Shown: positions 8,104 to 17,287, numbered from the stretch's first letter. The stretch: 64,000 bases of DNA from Acidaminococcus fermentans_A (GCF_052216985.1 NZ_JBQOUY010000014.1:13587-77586), one strand, 5' to 3'. The notes: generated by a model from the letters alone, not told the origin. Program-made: numbers and translations.

Positions 8104-10218
8104 ATGAAATTTCAAATCCAACATGAAACAGCCGGCCGGCTCCGGGTCCGCTGCCTGGCTCAGGAAGGGCGGAGTGTCCGTTCCTTCAGCCTGGAACAGG
8201 GAGCGGCCATCCTGGGCGGCCTGGAACGGGTCCCCGGGATCCGGAAGGTGAAGCTGTATTCGGGAGCAGCGGGCATTGCCGTGCTGTACCGGCCCGATGA
8301 TCTGGGGAAGATCCGGGAAGGGATCCTGAAGGCCTTGGCCCGGCTGAACATGAACGATCCGGACCTGCGGAAAGCCACCAAAGAAAAGGCTGGAGCCCTG
8401 ATGCTGAACCGGCAGTACCGGAACCGGCTGCTCACTCTCCTGGCCCGTCACTTTGCCTGCAAGTGGTTCCTGCCACTGCCTATCCGGATGGTCCGGGGCT
8501 GGTACCATACCCTGGGCTTTATCCGGCTGGGTCTGCAATCCCTGCGCCACGGCCGGCTGGATGTGCCGGTGCTGGACGCCACGGCCATTACTGCGGCCAT
8601 GCTCCAGAAGGACATCAGTACCGCCGGTTCCGTAATGCTGCTGCTGCGGGTCGGGGAACTGCTGGAAGAATGGACCTACCAAAAATCTGTCCACGATCTG
8701 GCGGACAATATGTCCCTCCACATCGATACGGTGTGGAAAGTGGTGGATGGGACGGAAGTGGAAGTGTCCCTGTCCGATATCCAGGCTGGGGACCTGGTCA
8801 GCGTGAAGATGGGCAGTACCATCCCCCTGGATGGGGCAGTGGCCCGGGGAGATGCCATGGTGAACCAGGCGTCCATGACCGGGGAATCCCTGCCGGTGCA
8901 CAAGACCCCGGGGCTTACTGTTTACGCCGGGACTGTGGTGGAAGACGGGGAAATCACCATCCGGGTGAAAGGCGGCGCCGGTTCCAACCGGTACGACCGG
9001 ATCGTGCAGATGATCCAGGATTCCGAAGTATTCAAGTCCAACCTGGAAAGCCGGGCCAACCATCTAGCGGACAGCCTGGTGCCCTGGTGCCTGGGAGGGA
9101 CCCTGCTCATCTATCTGCTGACCCGGAACCTGACCCGGGCCATGTCCATCCTGATGGTGGACTTCTCCTGTGCCCTGAAACTGTCCATGCCCCTGGCGGT
9201 GCTGTCGGCCATGCGCGAATGCAGTACCCACAAGATCACCGTCAAAGGCGGCAAATTCCTGGAAGCGGTGGCCCAGGCGGATACCATTGTCTTCGACAAG
9301 ACCGGTACCCTGACCCTGGCCAAACCCAAAGTGGCAGATGTACTTTGCTTCAGTGGGTATGACCGTGCCACCGTGCTGCGCTACGCGGCCTGTCTGGAGG
9401 AACATTTCCCCCATTCAGTGGCCAACGCCATTGTGCGCCAGGCAGCGGAAGAAGGGCTGATCCACGAGGAAATGCACAGCAAAGTGGAATACATCGTGGC
9501 TCACGGGATCGCCTCCATGGTGGAAGGCAAACGGATTGTGATCGGGTCCGGGCACTTCATCTTCGACGACGAGAAGTGCGTGATCCCGGAAGGGGAAGAA
9601 GCCCTCTATGAAAGCCGTCCGGAGGAATATTCCCATATCTATATGGCCCTGGACGGCAAACTGGTGGCCATCCTCTGCATCCAGGACCCGCTCCGGCCGG
9701 AAGCGCCGGCGGTGCTCCAGGATCTGCGGAAAGCCGGCTTCAAGCACCTGGTGATGATGACCGGGGACAGCGAACGGACTGCCGCGGCCGTGGCGGCGAA
9801 AATCGGTGTGGATAAGTTCTATGCGGAGGTGCTGCCGGAAGACAAGGCACGGTTCGTGAAAGAAGCCAAAGCCAGCGGCCACCGGGTAGTCATGGTGGGG
9901 GACGGCATCAACGATTCCCCGGCCCTGTCCGAAGCGGATGCCGGGGTGGCCATTGCCGAAGGGGCGGACATCGCCCGGGAGATTGCGGATATCACCGTCT
10001 CCGCCCACGACCTGCGCCAGCTGGTGGTACTGAAACAGATCAGCAATCTGCTGATGAAGCGGGTGAATTTCAACTACGATTTCGTCGTGTCCTTCAATGC
10101 AGGCCTGATCGGCCTGGGGGTGATGGGTATCCTGCCTCCGGCCACAACGGCCCTGCTCCACAACGGATCGACCATAGCCATCAGTCTCCACAGCATGACG
10201 GATCTGATGGAAGCGTGA
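8104..10218 (+). CDS. Heavy-metal-translocating P1B-type ATPase with variant SCALKL motif
   Basis: A 704-residue P-type ATPase. Present are the actuator loop MTGES, the phosphorylation site D398 in VFDKTGT, the nucleotide-domain MMTGDS and the hinge GDGINDSPAL. The N-terminal ~70 residues look like a degenerate metal-binding HMA domain without CxxC. The intramembrane site that is normally CPC reads SCALKL (S355, C356), so specificity for Cu+ or Zn2+/Cd2+ cannot be assumed; ATPases with such variants have been linked to other metals, including Mn and Zn. It is preceded by a DUF6110 partner and followed by a strong terminator. The TetR gene beyond is convergent, so a regulatory link to it is uncertain. 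Confidence 0.9.
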   Translation: MKFQIQHETAGRLRVRCLAQEGRSVRSFSLEQGAAILGGLERVPGIRKVKLYSGAAGIAVLYRPDDLGKIREGILKALARLNMNDPDLRKATKEKAGALMLNRQYRNRLLTLLARHFACKWFLPLPIRMVRGWYHTLGFIRLGLQSLRHGRLDVPVLDATAITAAMLQKDISTAGSVMLLLRVGELLEEWTYQKSVHDLADNMSLHIDTVWKVVDGTEVEVSLSDIQAGDLVSVKMGSTIPLDGAVARGDAMVNQASMTGESLPVHKTPGLTVYAGTVVEDGEITIRVKGGAGSNRYDRIVQMIQDSEVFKSNLESRANHLADSLVPWCLGGTLLIYLLTRNLTRAMSILMVDFSCALKLSMPLAVLSAMRECSTHKITVKGGKFLEAVAQADTIVFDKTGTLTLAKPKVADVLCFSGYDRATVLRYAACLEEHFPHSVANAIVRQAAEEGLIHEEMHSKVEYIVAHGIASMVEGKRIVIGSGHFIFDDEKCVIPEGEEALYESRPEEYSHIYMALDGKLVAILCIQDPLRPEAPAVLQDLRKAGFKHLVMMTGDSERTAAAVAAKIGVDKFYAEVLPEDKARFVKEAKASGHRVVMVGDGINDSPALSEADAGVAIAEGADIAREIADITVSAHDLRQLVVLKQISNLLMKRVNFNYDFVVSFNAGLIGLGVMGILPPATTALLHNGSTIAISLHSMTDLMEA

Positions 10219-10220
10219 AA

Positions 10221-10267
10221 AAAGGGGCTGTGAAGAAATGGATTTTTCATTTCTTCACAGCCCCTTT
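10221..10267. terminator. Bidirectional terminator after the metal ATPase
   Basis: A perfect 20-bp stem AAAGGGGCTGTGAAGAAATG / CATTTCTTCACAGCCCCTTT with a 7-base T-rich loop, between convergent genes. It shares the GGGGCTGTGAA core with the hairpin at 36494-36541. Confidence 0.92.
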
Positions 10268-10268
10268 C

Positions 10269-10877
10269 TTACGGCTTGAGCGGCCTCAGCACGAATCCGA
10301 TCAGCCGGTCCAGCAGTTCTTCTGCTGGGTGCCCTTCTGGGTTCAGGGACAAGGGCCGGTCTTTTACCAAGAACAGCATTTCTGTGATGGCCGTCAGGAT
10401 GAAGGTTACGAAGGCATAATCGTTTTCTTGGACAGGAGCCTGAAGCTCCTTTTGCTCTACCGCCTGGATCAGCAGCCTCTGGACATAGTCGCCCATCTGG
10501 ATCAATTTATGCCAGGAATCCTCATCCAGGAGGCCGGAAGGGTTCAGCAGTTCCTGATACAGGATGATCATATGCTGCCGGGGATCCAGCTGGCTTTCTA
10601 AGATGGCGTGGAGATACTGTTTCAGCTTTTGGAGGGGAGTTTTTTCTTCCTTTTCGATGTTTGACTCCAACTGGTGGAGGACGTCCAGCTGGCTGTCGAT
10701 GATAGCCTGGTACAGAGCCTGCTTGCTGCCGAAATGGTAGGAAATCAAAGCGCTGTTGCAACCGGCCAGCCGGCCGATTTCTTTGATGGAGACATTGTGA
10801 TATCCTTTTTTATCGAACAGTTCCGCTCCAGCATCCCTGAGCCGCTGCATGGTTTCTTCCGAATTCCGTCTGTGCAT
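10269..10877 (-). CDS. TetR/AcrR-family transcriptional regulator
   Basis: A 202-residue regulator. The N-terminal ~60 residues contain the TetR helix-turn-helix, with I-K-E-I-G-R-L-A-G-C-N-S-A-L-I-S-Y-H-F-G-S-K as recognition segment, preceded by AGAELFDKKGY; the rest is an alpha-helical ligand domain resembling the CerR/YbiH type. It is convergent with the metal ATPase and divergent from rmuC, so its target may be its own promoter or a distant efflux gene. The AT-rich stretch at about 10897-10925, with AATTA/TAATT half-sites, could be an operator. Ligand unknown. Confidence 0.85.
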   Translation of the reverse strand: MHRRNSEETMQRLRDAGAELFDKKGYHNVSIKEIGRLAGCNSALISYHFGSKQALYQAIIDSQLDVLHQLESNIEKEEKTPLQKLKQYLHAILESQLDPRQHMIILYQELLNPSGLLDEDSWHKLIQMGDYVQRLLIQAVEQKELQAPVQENDYAFVTFILTAITEMLFLVKDRPLSLNPEGHPAEELLDRLIGFVLRPLKP

Positions 10878-11024
10878 GAGACTTCCCCTCTTTGCAAATA
10901 ATTAGTTATGTGATTAATTTAATTATAGCGCAGAAAAAAGAGAGGGTAAAGGTAAAAACACCTGTTCGCTGACCTTCTTTTTTGTTATAATGGTAGGAGA
11001 CTTTTACGAAAGGCGGAAACTGTC

Positions 11025-12008
11025 ATGGAAACCATCTTGCTGGGGGCGGTATTGTGCGCCCTCCTTGTGCTCATCGTACTCTTGATCCAGCTCCAGAGGT
11101 CCTTGGGTTCCCAGGAGGAAATCAGGGCCCAACAGGCCCGGGAAGAGGCGGACCGGCTCCGGGACAGCCTGGATCAGAAGGTGACCCTGTCCATGAGTGT
11201 GGTCAGCGACCGGCTGGCTATGGTGAACCGGGGGCTGGGATCCATGCAGTCCCTGGCCCAGGGGGTGGGGGATCTGAAAAAGGTTCTGACCAATGTGAAG
11301 AACCGGGGGATCTGGGGAGAGATGCAGCTGGGAAACCTGCTGGGAGATATGCTGGCTCCGGAGCAGTACGGGACCAATGTGGCCATCCGTCCCCGGAGCC
11401 AGGAACGGGTGGAATTTGCCATCCGCCTGCCAGGACGGACCGGAGAGAATCCAGTGTGGCTGCCCATTGATGCCAAATTCCCTCTGGAAGATTACCAGCG
11501 GCTGGTACAGGCCCGGGAAGAGGGAGATGCAGACGCTGAGACACTGGCCCTGAAACAGCTGGAAATCCGGCTGAAAAGCGAGGCAAAGGACATCCGGGAC
11601 AAATACATCGCGCCCCCTTATTCCACGGATTTCGGGCTGCTGTATCTGCCCTTAGAGGGCCTTTTTGCAGAAGCTGTGTCCCGGTCCGGCCTTCTTAGTG
11701 AAATCCAGCGGAAATATCGGGTGACATTGGTGGGACCGACTACCCTGGCCGCAGTGGTGAACAGCCTCCAGATGGGCTTCCGCACCCTGGTGGTCCAGAA
11801 ACAGACCAGCCAGATCTGGCGGCTGGTGGCCCAGATCAACACGGACTTGGGAGCTTTCGAGACCGCCGTGGAACGGGCAGAAAAGAAGCTGGCAGAAGCC
11901 CAGTCTGCCATGGAGTCCGTAGGAGACCGTACGCGGATCCTGAAAAAACATTTGGACCGGGCAGAAAAATTTACGAAAGCTCTTGACAACAGTGGGGATA
12001 ATGACTAA
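11025..12008 (+). CDS. rmuC: DNA recombination protein RmuC
   Basis: A 327-residue protein. It starts with one membrane segment (about residues 4-23, LLGAVLCALLVLIVLLI), then a coiled coil (about 25-90), then the conserved RmuC nuclease-like domain with LGNLLGDMLAPEQY, LPIDAKFPLEDYQRL and the KDIRDKYI.PPYSTDFGLLYLP block. RmuC is thought to limit recombination at inverted repeats. It is somewhat shorter than the E. coli protein because the coiled coil is short. The serA promoter appears to lie inside its last codons. ATG 11025 follows a modest AAAGGCGG. Confidence 0.92.
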   Translation: METILLGAVLCALLVLIVLLIQLQRSLGSQEEIRAQQAREEADRLRDSLDQKVTLSMSVVSDRLAMVNRGLGSMQSLAQGVGDLKKVLTNVKNRGIWGEMQLGNLLGDMLAPEQYGTNVAIRPRSQERVEFAIRLPGRTGENPVWLPIDAKFPLEDYQRLVQAREEGDADAETLALKQLEIRLKSEAKDIRDKYIAPPYSTDFGLLYLPLEGLFAEAVSRSGLLSEIQRKYRVTLVGPTTLAAVVNSLQMGFRTLVVQKQTSQIWRLVAQINTDLGAFETAVERAEKKLAEAQSAMESVGDRTRILKKHLDRAEKFTKALDNSGDND

Positions 12009-12011
12009 AAT
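11983..12011 (+). promoter_or_regulatory. Candidate serA promoter inside the end of rmuC
   Basis: TTGACA (11983-11988), 17-base spacer, TAAAAT (12006-12011). The -35 and most of the spacer lie within the last rmuC codons. Transcription from here would start just ahead of the T-box leader. Confidence 0.6.
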
Positions 12012-12049
12012 CGTAAGCAAGTGCTTGAACTGCCTAAATTGATATACTG

Positions 12050-12295
12050 AAGAAAATGTCCATGAAGGAACCAAGTACATAAGGCCTTTTCAGACAGAGA
12101 GCTGCTGGTTGTGGGAAGCAGCGGAAGGTCCTGTGGAATCCACTCCTGAGACGATGGGGGCAGCAACCCATCCGGCCAAGCCGTTATCCTGGAAATGAGG
12201 CTGCGCTGCAGCGAAATAAGGTGGCACCACGTGAGAGGTTCTCCCGTCCTTGACATACCCGTTTAGGGGGTCAGGCACGGGAGTTTTTATTTTGC
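12050..12295 (+). promoter_or_regulatory. T-box riboswitch, serine-specific, upstream of serA
   Basis: The T-box core lies at 12215-12231 (AATAAGGTGGCACCACG), followed by a terminator hairpin CTCCCGTCCTTGAC...GTCAGGCACGGGAG (12241-12282) and a T-run. Upstream stem I has the AGAGAG...GGAAGCAGC elements and a specifier region GAATCCACTCC with TCC at 12139-12141, a serine codon. The antiterminator bulge reads TGGC, which would pair with an acceptor end GCCA; bacterial tRNA-Ser carries discriminator G73, so both readouts agree. Uncharged tRNA-Ser should favour antitermination and serA expression. Confidence 0.88.
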
Positions 12296-12325
12296 CTTTC
12301 GGCGGAAAACAAGGAGAGAAAAAAC

Positions 12326-13915
12326 ATGGATAAGAAAAAAGTCATCGTGGTGGAACGGATTTCGGACAAAGGCGTAGAAATGCTGAAAGCCCAGCCGGAT
12401 CTGGAAGTGGATGTAAAGTTCGATATCCCCCGGGAAGAACTGCTGAAAATCGTAGGGGATTATGATGCCATCATTGTACGCAGCGTCACCAAAGTCAACG
12501 AAGAATTCTATAAGGCCGCCAAGAATCTGAAGGTGGTAGGCCGTGCCGGCAACGGGGTGGACAACATCGATATCGATGGGGCCACCAAACGGGGAATCAT
12601 CGTGGTGAATACCCCGGAAGCCAACGTAATCTCTGCAGCGGAACATACCATCGGTCTGATGCTGGCTTCCTGCCGGAATACGGTACGGGCCCAGAAGATG
12701 ATTGAAAGCCGGGTGTGGGACCGGAAGAATCTGAAGGGCGTGGAACTGTACCACAAGACCCTGGGCATCATCGGACTGGGCAGGATCGGCACCCTGGTGA
12801 CCAAACGGATGCAGGCTTTTGAGATGAAGGTCATTGCGTATGATCCCTATATCCCTGATGCCCGGTTCAAACGGCTGGGCGTAGAAAAATGCGAAACCCT
12901 GGATGAACTGCTGGCCAAAGCAGATGTGATCACCATCCATACTCCTAAGACCGAAGAAACCATCAATATGATCGGGAAGGAAGAACTGAAGAAATGCAAA
13001 CGGGGTGTACGGCTGGTGAACTGCGCCCGGGGTGGCCTTTACAATGAACAGGCTGTGGCTGACGCCATCAAAGAAGGCCAGGTGGCCAGCATCGGGTTGG
13101 ATGTGCTGGTGGATGAACCGAAACCGATTTCCCCGCTGATCGGTCTGGATCAGTGTGTCCTGACTCCCCATCTGGGAGCCGATACGGCGGAAGCCCAGGA
13201 TAAAGTGGGGATTTCCATTGCCCAGGAAGTGGTGAACGTGCTGAAGGGACAGATGGTCCCCAATGCAGTGAACCTGCCCGCACTCCATCCCCAGGAACTG
13301 GAAGGGATGCTGGGGTATCTGCAGCTGGGTGAATGCCTGGGCAAGCTGTACTACCAGATGGAAAAGGATCCCGTGGACAAAGTAGAAGTGGTCTACGAAG
13401 GTCCGGCCGCCAACCTGGAAACGACCCTGATCACCCGGAGCATCCTGAAGGGCCTGTTCGATCCCATCCTGAAGGAACGGGTCAACATGGTTAATGCGGA
13501 ACTGGCTGCGGAAACCCGGGGAGTAGCCGTGGTAGAAGGAAAAATGAACGGGGAGAACCGGTTGAACCGGGTAGCGGTGAAATTCTATAGCGGCAATAAG
13601 GAATTCACGGCGGCCGGGATGGTGGCACCGGATGAAACGCCCCATATCACGGAAGTCCAGGGATATCATTATGATTTGGTGCCGGAACGCTATATGATCC
13701 TGGCCAAGAACGACGACAAGCCTGGGATGATCGGCCAGATGGGGACTCTCTTGGGGGCTGCCCATGTGAACATTGCCAACATGCAGGTGGCCCGGAAGCC
13801 GAAGACCGGCAATGCCATGATGATCATGACCGTGGACAGCCCGGTGGAAAAGGCGACCCTGCAGATGATCGCCGGCCTGGACGGAATTCAGAGCGCCGAT
13901 TTCGTGACGCTGTAA
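12326..13915 (+). CDS. serA: D-3-phosphoglycerate dehydrogenase
   Basis: A 529-residue long-form SerA. It oxidises 3-phosphoglycerate to 3-phosphohydroxypyruvate, the first step of serine synthesis, in the cytoplasm. Seen are the NAD-binding GLGRIG, the signature VRSVTKV and AGNGVDNID segments, the catalytic arginine in NCARGGL, and the histidine in LTPHLGADTAEAQ. After the catalytic domains come an allosteric substrate-binding domain (about 320-450) and a C-terminal ACT domain (about 455-529, YMILAKNDDKPGMIGQMG). Expression is governed by the serine T-box immediately upstream. It is monocistronic, ended by the hairpin at 13920-13959. Confidence 0.97.
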   Translation: MDKKKVIVVERISDKGVEMLKAQPDLEVDVKFDIPREELLKIVGDYDAIIVRSVTKVNEEFYKAAKNLKVVGRAGNGVDNIDIDGATKRGIIVVNTPEANVISAAEHTIGLMLASCRNTVRAQKMIESRVWDRKNLKGVELYHKTLGIIGLGRIGTLVTKRMQAFEMKVIAYDPYIPDARFKRLGVEKCETLDELLAKADVITIHTPKTEETINMIGKEELKKCKRGVRLVNCARGGLYNEQAVADAIKEGQVASIGLDVLVDEPKPISPLIGLDQCVLTPHLGADTAEAQDKVGISIAQEVVNVLKGQMVPNAVNLPALHPQELEGMLGYLQLGECLGKLYYQMEKDPVDKVEVVYEGPAANLETTLITRSILKGLFDPILKERVNMVNAELAAETRGVAVVEGKMNGENRLNRVAVKFYSGNKEFTAAGMVAPDETPHITEVQGYHYDLVPERYMILAKNDDKPGMIGQMGTLLGAAHVNIANMQVARKPKTGNAMMIMTVDSPVEKATLQMIAGLDGIQSADFVTL

Positions 13916-13919
13916 AAAT

Positions 13920-13959
13920 AAGAGGGGGGACTGTTGCATGAGCAACAGTCCCCCCTCTT
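13920..13959. terminator. Bidirectional terminator between serA and glsA
   Basis: A perfect 18-bp stem AAGAGGGGGGACTGTTGC / GCAACAGTCCCCCCTCTT with loop ATGA. Its downstream end overlaps the glsA stop codon. Confidence 0.92.
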
Positions 13960-14899
13960 AAAATTCCTTCGTATCGAACACATGGAGCCCCAGGGATTCG
14001 GACAGGACCCGGAGGATCCGTTCCCCACCCACACTGTTCCCTTTTTTGTTCAGCATGGGACCAAAGGTGCCGATGCCGATGCCATGCCGGGCGATGGCAC
14101 AGATGCCGCCACCCACACCGCTTTTGCTGGGCAGACCGATCTTCACCGCATATTCTCCTGATTCATCATACATACCGCAGAGCATCATCAAGGTAGTGAC
14201 AATCCGGACGATGGTGGAATCCACCAGCTGTTTTCCGGTCTGGGGATCCACCCCGTGGTTGGACAGGACCATCCCGTAATGGGCCAGATCCCGGGCCGTC
14301 ACCATGACGGAGCACATCCGGAAATACACATCCAGGACCTCTTCCGGTTCTCCATCCAGCACATTGTCGCTTTTCAGCAGGTAGGCGATGGAACGGTTCC
14401 GGGTCCCTGTCTTTTTCTCCGAGCGGTAGACTGACTCATTGAGCCCGATCCGGGGATTCCCGCACAAGGTCCGGACCAGCTCCAGGAAAGATTGGTAAGG
14501 GTCCGGTGTTTCGATGCAGCTGGCCGTCACGATGGCCCCCGCATTGATCATAGGGTTGAAGGGACGCCAGTCTTTCAGTTCCAGCTGGAGGATACTGTCG
14601 AAACGGTCACCGGTAGGTTCCATGCCGATCTTGCTGAACACTTTGTCATACCCGGCGGTCTGGAGAGCCAGGATCAGGGAAAATGTCTTGGAGATGCTCT
14701 GCATGGTAAAGGGGATATCATAGTCCCCGGCACAGTACGTGCTGCCGTCCTTGCGCATAAGGCAGACTCCCAGATTTCCGGAGTTGGCCTTGGCCAGTTC
14801 CGGGATGTAGCTGGCCACCCTGCCTTCGTATAATACATTCCTTCCTTCAGCCAGTGCTTTTTCCAGGATCGCCTGGATCTCTTCCTTGTCCATAACCAT
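13958..14899 (-). CDS. glsA: Glutaminase A
   Basis: A 313-residue serine-dependent beta-lactamase-fold glutaminase that hydrolyses L-glutamine to glutamate and ammonia. The catalytic S-x-x-K pair is S68 and K71 in MQSISKTF, and the family blocks RPFNPMINAGAI and KSGVGGGI are present. A longer upstream frame exists, but AAGGGGG lies 7 bases before ATG 14899; ATG 14893 is an alternative. Likely -10 box TATAAT on the minus strand at 14963-14968. In a glutamate-fermenting anaerobe the product feeds central energy metabolism (inference). Confidence 0.95.
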   Translation of the reverse strand: MVMDKEEIQAILEKALAEGRNVLYEGRVASYIPELAKANSGNLGVCLMRKDGSTYCAGDYDIPFTMQSISKTFSLILALQTAGYDKVFSKIGMEPTGDRFDSILQLELKDWRPFNPMINAGAIVTASCIETPDPYQSFLELVRTLCGNPRIGLNESVYRSEKKTGTRNRSIAYLLKSDNVLDGEPEEVLDVYFRMCSVMVTARDLAHYGMVLSNHGVDPQTGKQLVDSTIVRIVTTLMMLCGMYDESGEYAVKIGLPSKSGVGGGICAIARHGIGIGTFGPMLNKKGNSVGGERILRVLSESLGLHVFDTKEF

Positions 14900-15074
14900 G
14901 CTTTCATCCCCCTTGGTGTTTCTATTGTCCGATACAGTATTGTGTAAATTATCTATCAATTCATTATAGCATATAGAAGGGAGGGGAAACAGATAGATTT
15001 GGCAGGCGGGAGGAGAAGAGATTCTCTTCCGGAGAGAATATGGAATGAACACCAAATTTTCTGGAAATTCAGTA

Positions 15075-15103
15075 TTGACATCCCCAATTCGGTTTATTAT
15101 ACT
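15075..15103 (+). promoter_or_regulatory. Promoter of the FadR/GntR regulator
   Basis: TTGACA (15075-15080), 17-base spacer and TATACT (15098-15103). The candidate operator at 15117-15131 begins about 14 bases downstream, close to the expected transcription start. Confidence 0.8.
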
Positions 15104-15116
15104 AAAGCCGTAATAC

Positions 15117-15131
15117 ATCAGACAATCAGAT
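15117..15131 (-). promoter_or_regulatory. Module A operator copy 1
   Basis: On the minus strand reads ATCTGATTGTCTGAT, matching 11 of 15 positions of the two copies at 15975 and 20319. It overlaps a perfect AGACA-N6-TGTCT inverted repeat (15120-15135) just downstream of the regulator's -10 box. Confidence 0.5.
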
Positions 15132-15232
15132 GTCTAAGAGGCGACCGCAGAAAAGCAACACTTAGATTGTTGAATATGAAAATGAACTAAGATCATCACC
15201 AGCGCATCGCATCAAGGCAGAAAGAGGTCCAT

Positions 15233-15913
15233 ATGATTAGAGTCAATGCTACAGATATCGTCGTAAACTCCGTGAAAGACGCCCTTCATACGGGAAAACT
15301 GCATGTGGGAGACAGGCTCCCCAAAGAAGCCGATATGGCCAAAGAACTGGGCGTTGGCCGTTCTTCTCTGCGGGAAGGTATGAAAATCCTGGCGGCTTAC
15401 GGAGTGATCGAGTCCCGTCAAGGAGAAGGGACTTTTGTGGTCGATCATTGTGCTCAGAATTTTTCAGAGTTCCTTGGCTTTTTTCCAAGCCAAGAGAATC
15501 GACTGCCGTTTTTGGAACTGCGGAGAGTCATCGAAGTAGGGAATATCCTTACCATCTATGACAAGGTCAGTGAGGAAGATTTTGCCGTCCTGAACAGGCT
15601 GGTATCGGTATTCGATGAGAAACACCCCGAAAAAGAGTATGTGGAAGCTGATAAACAATTCCATGCTTATTTGCTAGAACTGACGAAAAATCCCATGCTG
15701 CTGCAAATCAGCAAATTGTTGGAAAATATGCGGACAGAATTGCTGTGGAAGTTGTTTGAGCATGAAGAAATCATCGAAGATGCAAGGGTCGCTCATCACC
15801 GCATCTTGCAGGCTTTGAAATCCCGAGATCGGGTTGCTTGTGTGGAAGCTGTGTTGCAGCATCTGGATACGACGGCGAAACGCGTCGTCCTTATTTCCCA
15901 GGGTAACAAATAG
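15233..15913 (+). CDS. FadR-subfamily GntR transcriptional regulator
   Basis: A 226-residue regulator. The N-terminal winged helix-turn-helix (residues 1-70) includes GDRLPKEADMAKELGVGRSS and the wing GVIESRQGEGTFV; the C-terminal FCD-type helical domain carries the D...H...H metal/ligand pattern (D at about 140, H143, H at about 185-186). FCD regulators usually sense organic acids. It opens module A, ahead of the TRAP transporter genes, and two exact copies of GTCTGATGACCTGAT plus a diverged copy over its own promoter suggest it controls this cluster and itself. RBS AAAGAGG precedes ATG 15233. Confidence 0.9.
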   Translation: MIRVNATDIVVNSVKDALHTGKLHVGDRLPKEADMAKELGVGRSSLREGMKILAAYGVIESRQGEGTFVVDHCAQNFSEFLGFFPSQENRLPFLELRRVIEVGNILTIYDKVSEEDFAVLNRLVSVFDEKHPEKEYVEADKQFHAYLLELTKNPMLLQISKLLENMRTELLWKLFEHEEIIEDARVAHHRILQALKSRDRVACVEAVLQHLDTTAKRVVLISQGNK

Positions 15914-15974
15914 GAAAGTTACGTGCAAGAAATCCAGGCGTTGGAAAGGGGGAATCATATGCGGACCAATAAAG

Positions 15975-15989
15975 GTCTGATGACCTGAT
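15975..15989 (+). promoter_or_regulatory. Module A operator copy 2, upstream of dctP
   Basis: GTCTGATGACCTGAT, identical to the copy at 20319-20333; its 5' part also forms the palindrome GGTCTGATGACC. It lies in the 238-base gap before dctP, which otherwise shows only a weak hairpin CCTGTCAC/GTGGCAGG (16089-16113). Confidence 0.6.
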
Positions 15990-16151
15990 TACTAACAAAT
16001 AAAAAATGCAGAAAATAATAACAAATCAAACAACAATGCGGCTGTATTTAATGAAAATGGTTTGCTTTCCATTTGGAGAAGGTTGCAGCCTGTCACGATT
16101 CCTTTGTGGCAGGAAAAATAGCAAAACAATTTTTGTCAAGGGGGAAGGGCA

Positions 16152-17207
16152 ATGAAGAAATCGTGGCAAAGGAAAAGCATGCTGGCAATGGCGTTACTTT
16201 CTATGAGTCTGCTGATCTTTACAGCTGGCTGTGGCGGGAATTCATCAGATAAGAAAGCTGCATCAACGGATAAACAAGGTGTAGTCACGTTATCCTGGGC
16301 CCATGGTTCTTCCCCGGAAGACCGATTGGGCAAGGCCAGTGAAAATTTCAAGAAGAATGTAGAGAAAAAATCGAAGGGGACCATCCTGATCAATCATTAT
16401 CCAGCCAATCAGCTGGGATCGGAACGGGAAGTAATGGAAGGGGTTTCTCTGGGCAGCATCGACTGCGGGGTCATCTCTTCTGCTGTGGTTGCCGGTTTTT
16501 CCAAAAGCGTAAACGTGACAAATTTACCCTATATGATTGAAAACCGGCAAAAAGGTTGGAAAATCTATGACGGGCCCTTTGGGCAGAAGCTTGGAGCGCT
16601 GACGGAAAAAGAAGGCGGCTGGAAGTTCTTGGGATGGGCAGAAAACAGCCTGCGTCAATTTTCTAACTCCAAGAGAGAGATTCGTACTCCGGCTGATATG
16701 GTTGGCTTAAAGATCAGGACTCAGGAAAATGATGTGCATATGAAGATTGTCAATGATTTGGGCGCATCTGCTACTCCCATTGCGTTTGGTGAACTTTACA
16801 CAGCGCTGCAGCAAGGAACTGTGGATGGACAGGAAAATGGCGTAGCGTTGACCTATTCCATGGGATTTGCTGAAGTCGTGAAATACATGACACTGCTGCC
16901 TCATATTTATGATCCGTATATCGTGGCTATCAGTAAAGAAAGCTGGAATAAACTATCTCCGGAACAGCAGAAGATCTTTCAGGAATGTGTGAAAGAGTTT
17001 ATCAAAGATGAAAGAAACCTGAATGAACAAAATGATAAGGAATTCCTGTCCACTATGGAAAAGAAGAATGGACTGAAGACCTATACACCTACGGCTGCTG
17101 AAGCTGCTCAGTTCAAAGCAGCGACAAAAGATGTGGAACCTATGATCCGCAGCAAAGCGGGGGATGAAATCGTGGACGCTTTCAAAAAGGCAGTCGCAGA
17201 ATCCTAA
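16152..17207 (+). CDS. TRAP transporter solute-binding lipoprotein (DctP)
   Basis: A 351-residue extracytoplasmic solute receptor of the DctP family. The N terminus is a lipoprotein signal: basic start, hydrophobic core, then lipobox LIFTAGC with acceptor C27. The ligand arginine region is G-L-K-I-R-T-Q-E-N, where the conserved Arg would salt-bridge a carboxylate or sulfonate group, and the G-E-L-Y-T-A-L-Q-Q-G-T-V-D-G-Q-E-N-G block is a family hallmark. It delivers substrate to the DctQ/DctM membrane pair encoded next. Organic acids are the usual ligands; the precise one is unknown. It is followed by an 80-base gap with a weak CGGAAAA/TTTTCCG hairpin. Confidence 0.93.
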   Translation: MKKSWQRKSMLAMALLSMSLLIFTAGCGGNSSDKKAASTDKQGVVTLSWAHGSSPEDRLGKASENFKKNVEKKSKGTILINHYPANQLGSEREVMEGVSLGSIDCGVISSAVVAGFSKSVNVTNLPYMIENRQKGWKIYDGPFGQKLGALTEKEGGWKFLGWAENSLRQFSNSKREIRTPADMVGLKIRTQENDVHMKIVNDLGASATPIAFGELYTALQQGTVDGQENGVALTYSMGFAEVVKYMTLLPHIYDPYIVAISKESWNKLSPEQQKIFQECVKEFIKDERNLNEQNDKEFLSTMEKKNGLKTYTPTAAEAAQFKAATKDVEPMIRSKAGDEIVDAFKKAVAES

Positions 17208-17287
17208 GGTGTCAGACGGAGCAGGAGTCGACGGAAAAGCTGGATTGGACGATTTTCCGCCGGCTCTTTCCGGAGAGAGGTGAAGAC

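Noticed and set aside
12287..13945. 552-residue antisense frame across serA
   Set aside because: Entirely opposite a clear serA with its T-box; composition is typical of a reverse-frame shadow (His/Gln/Phe-rich).
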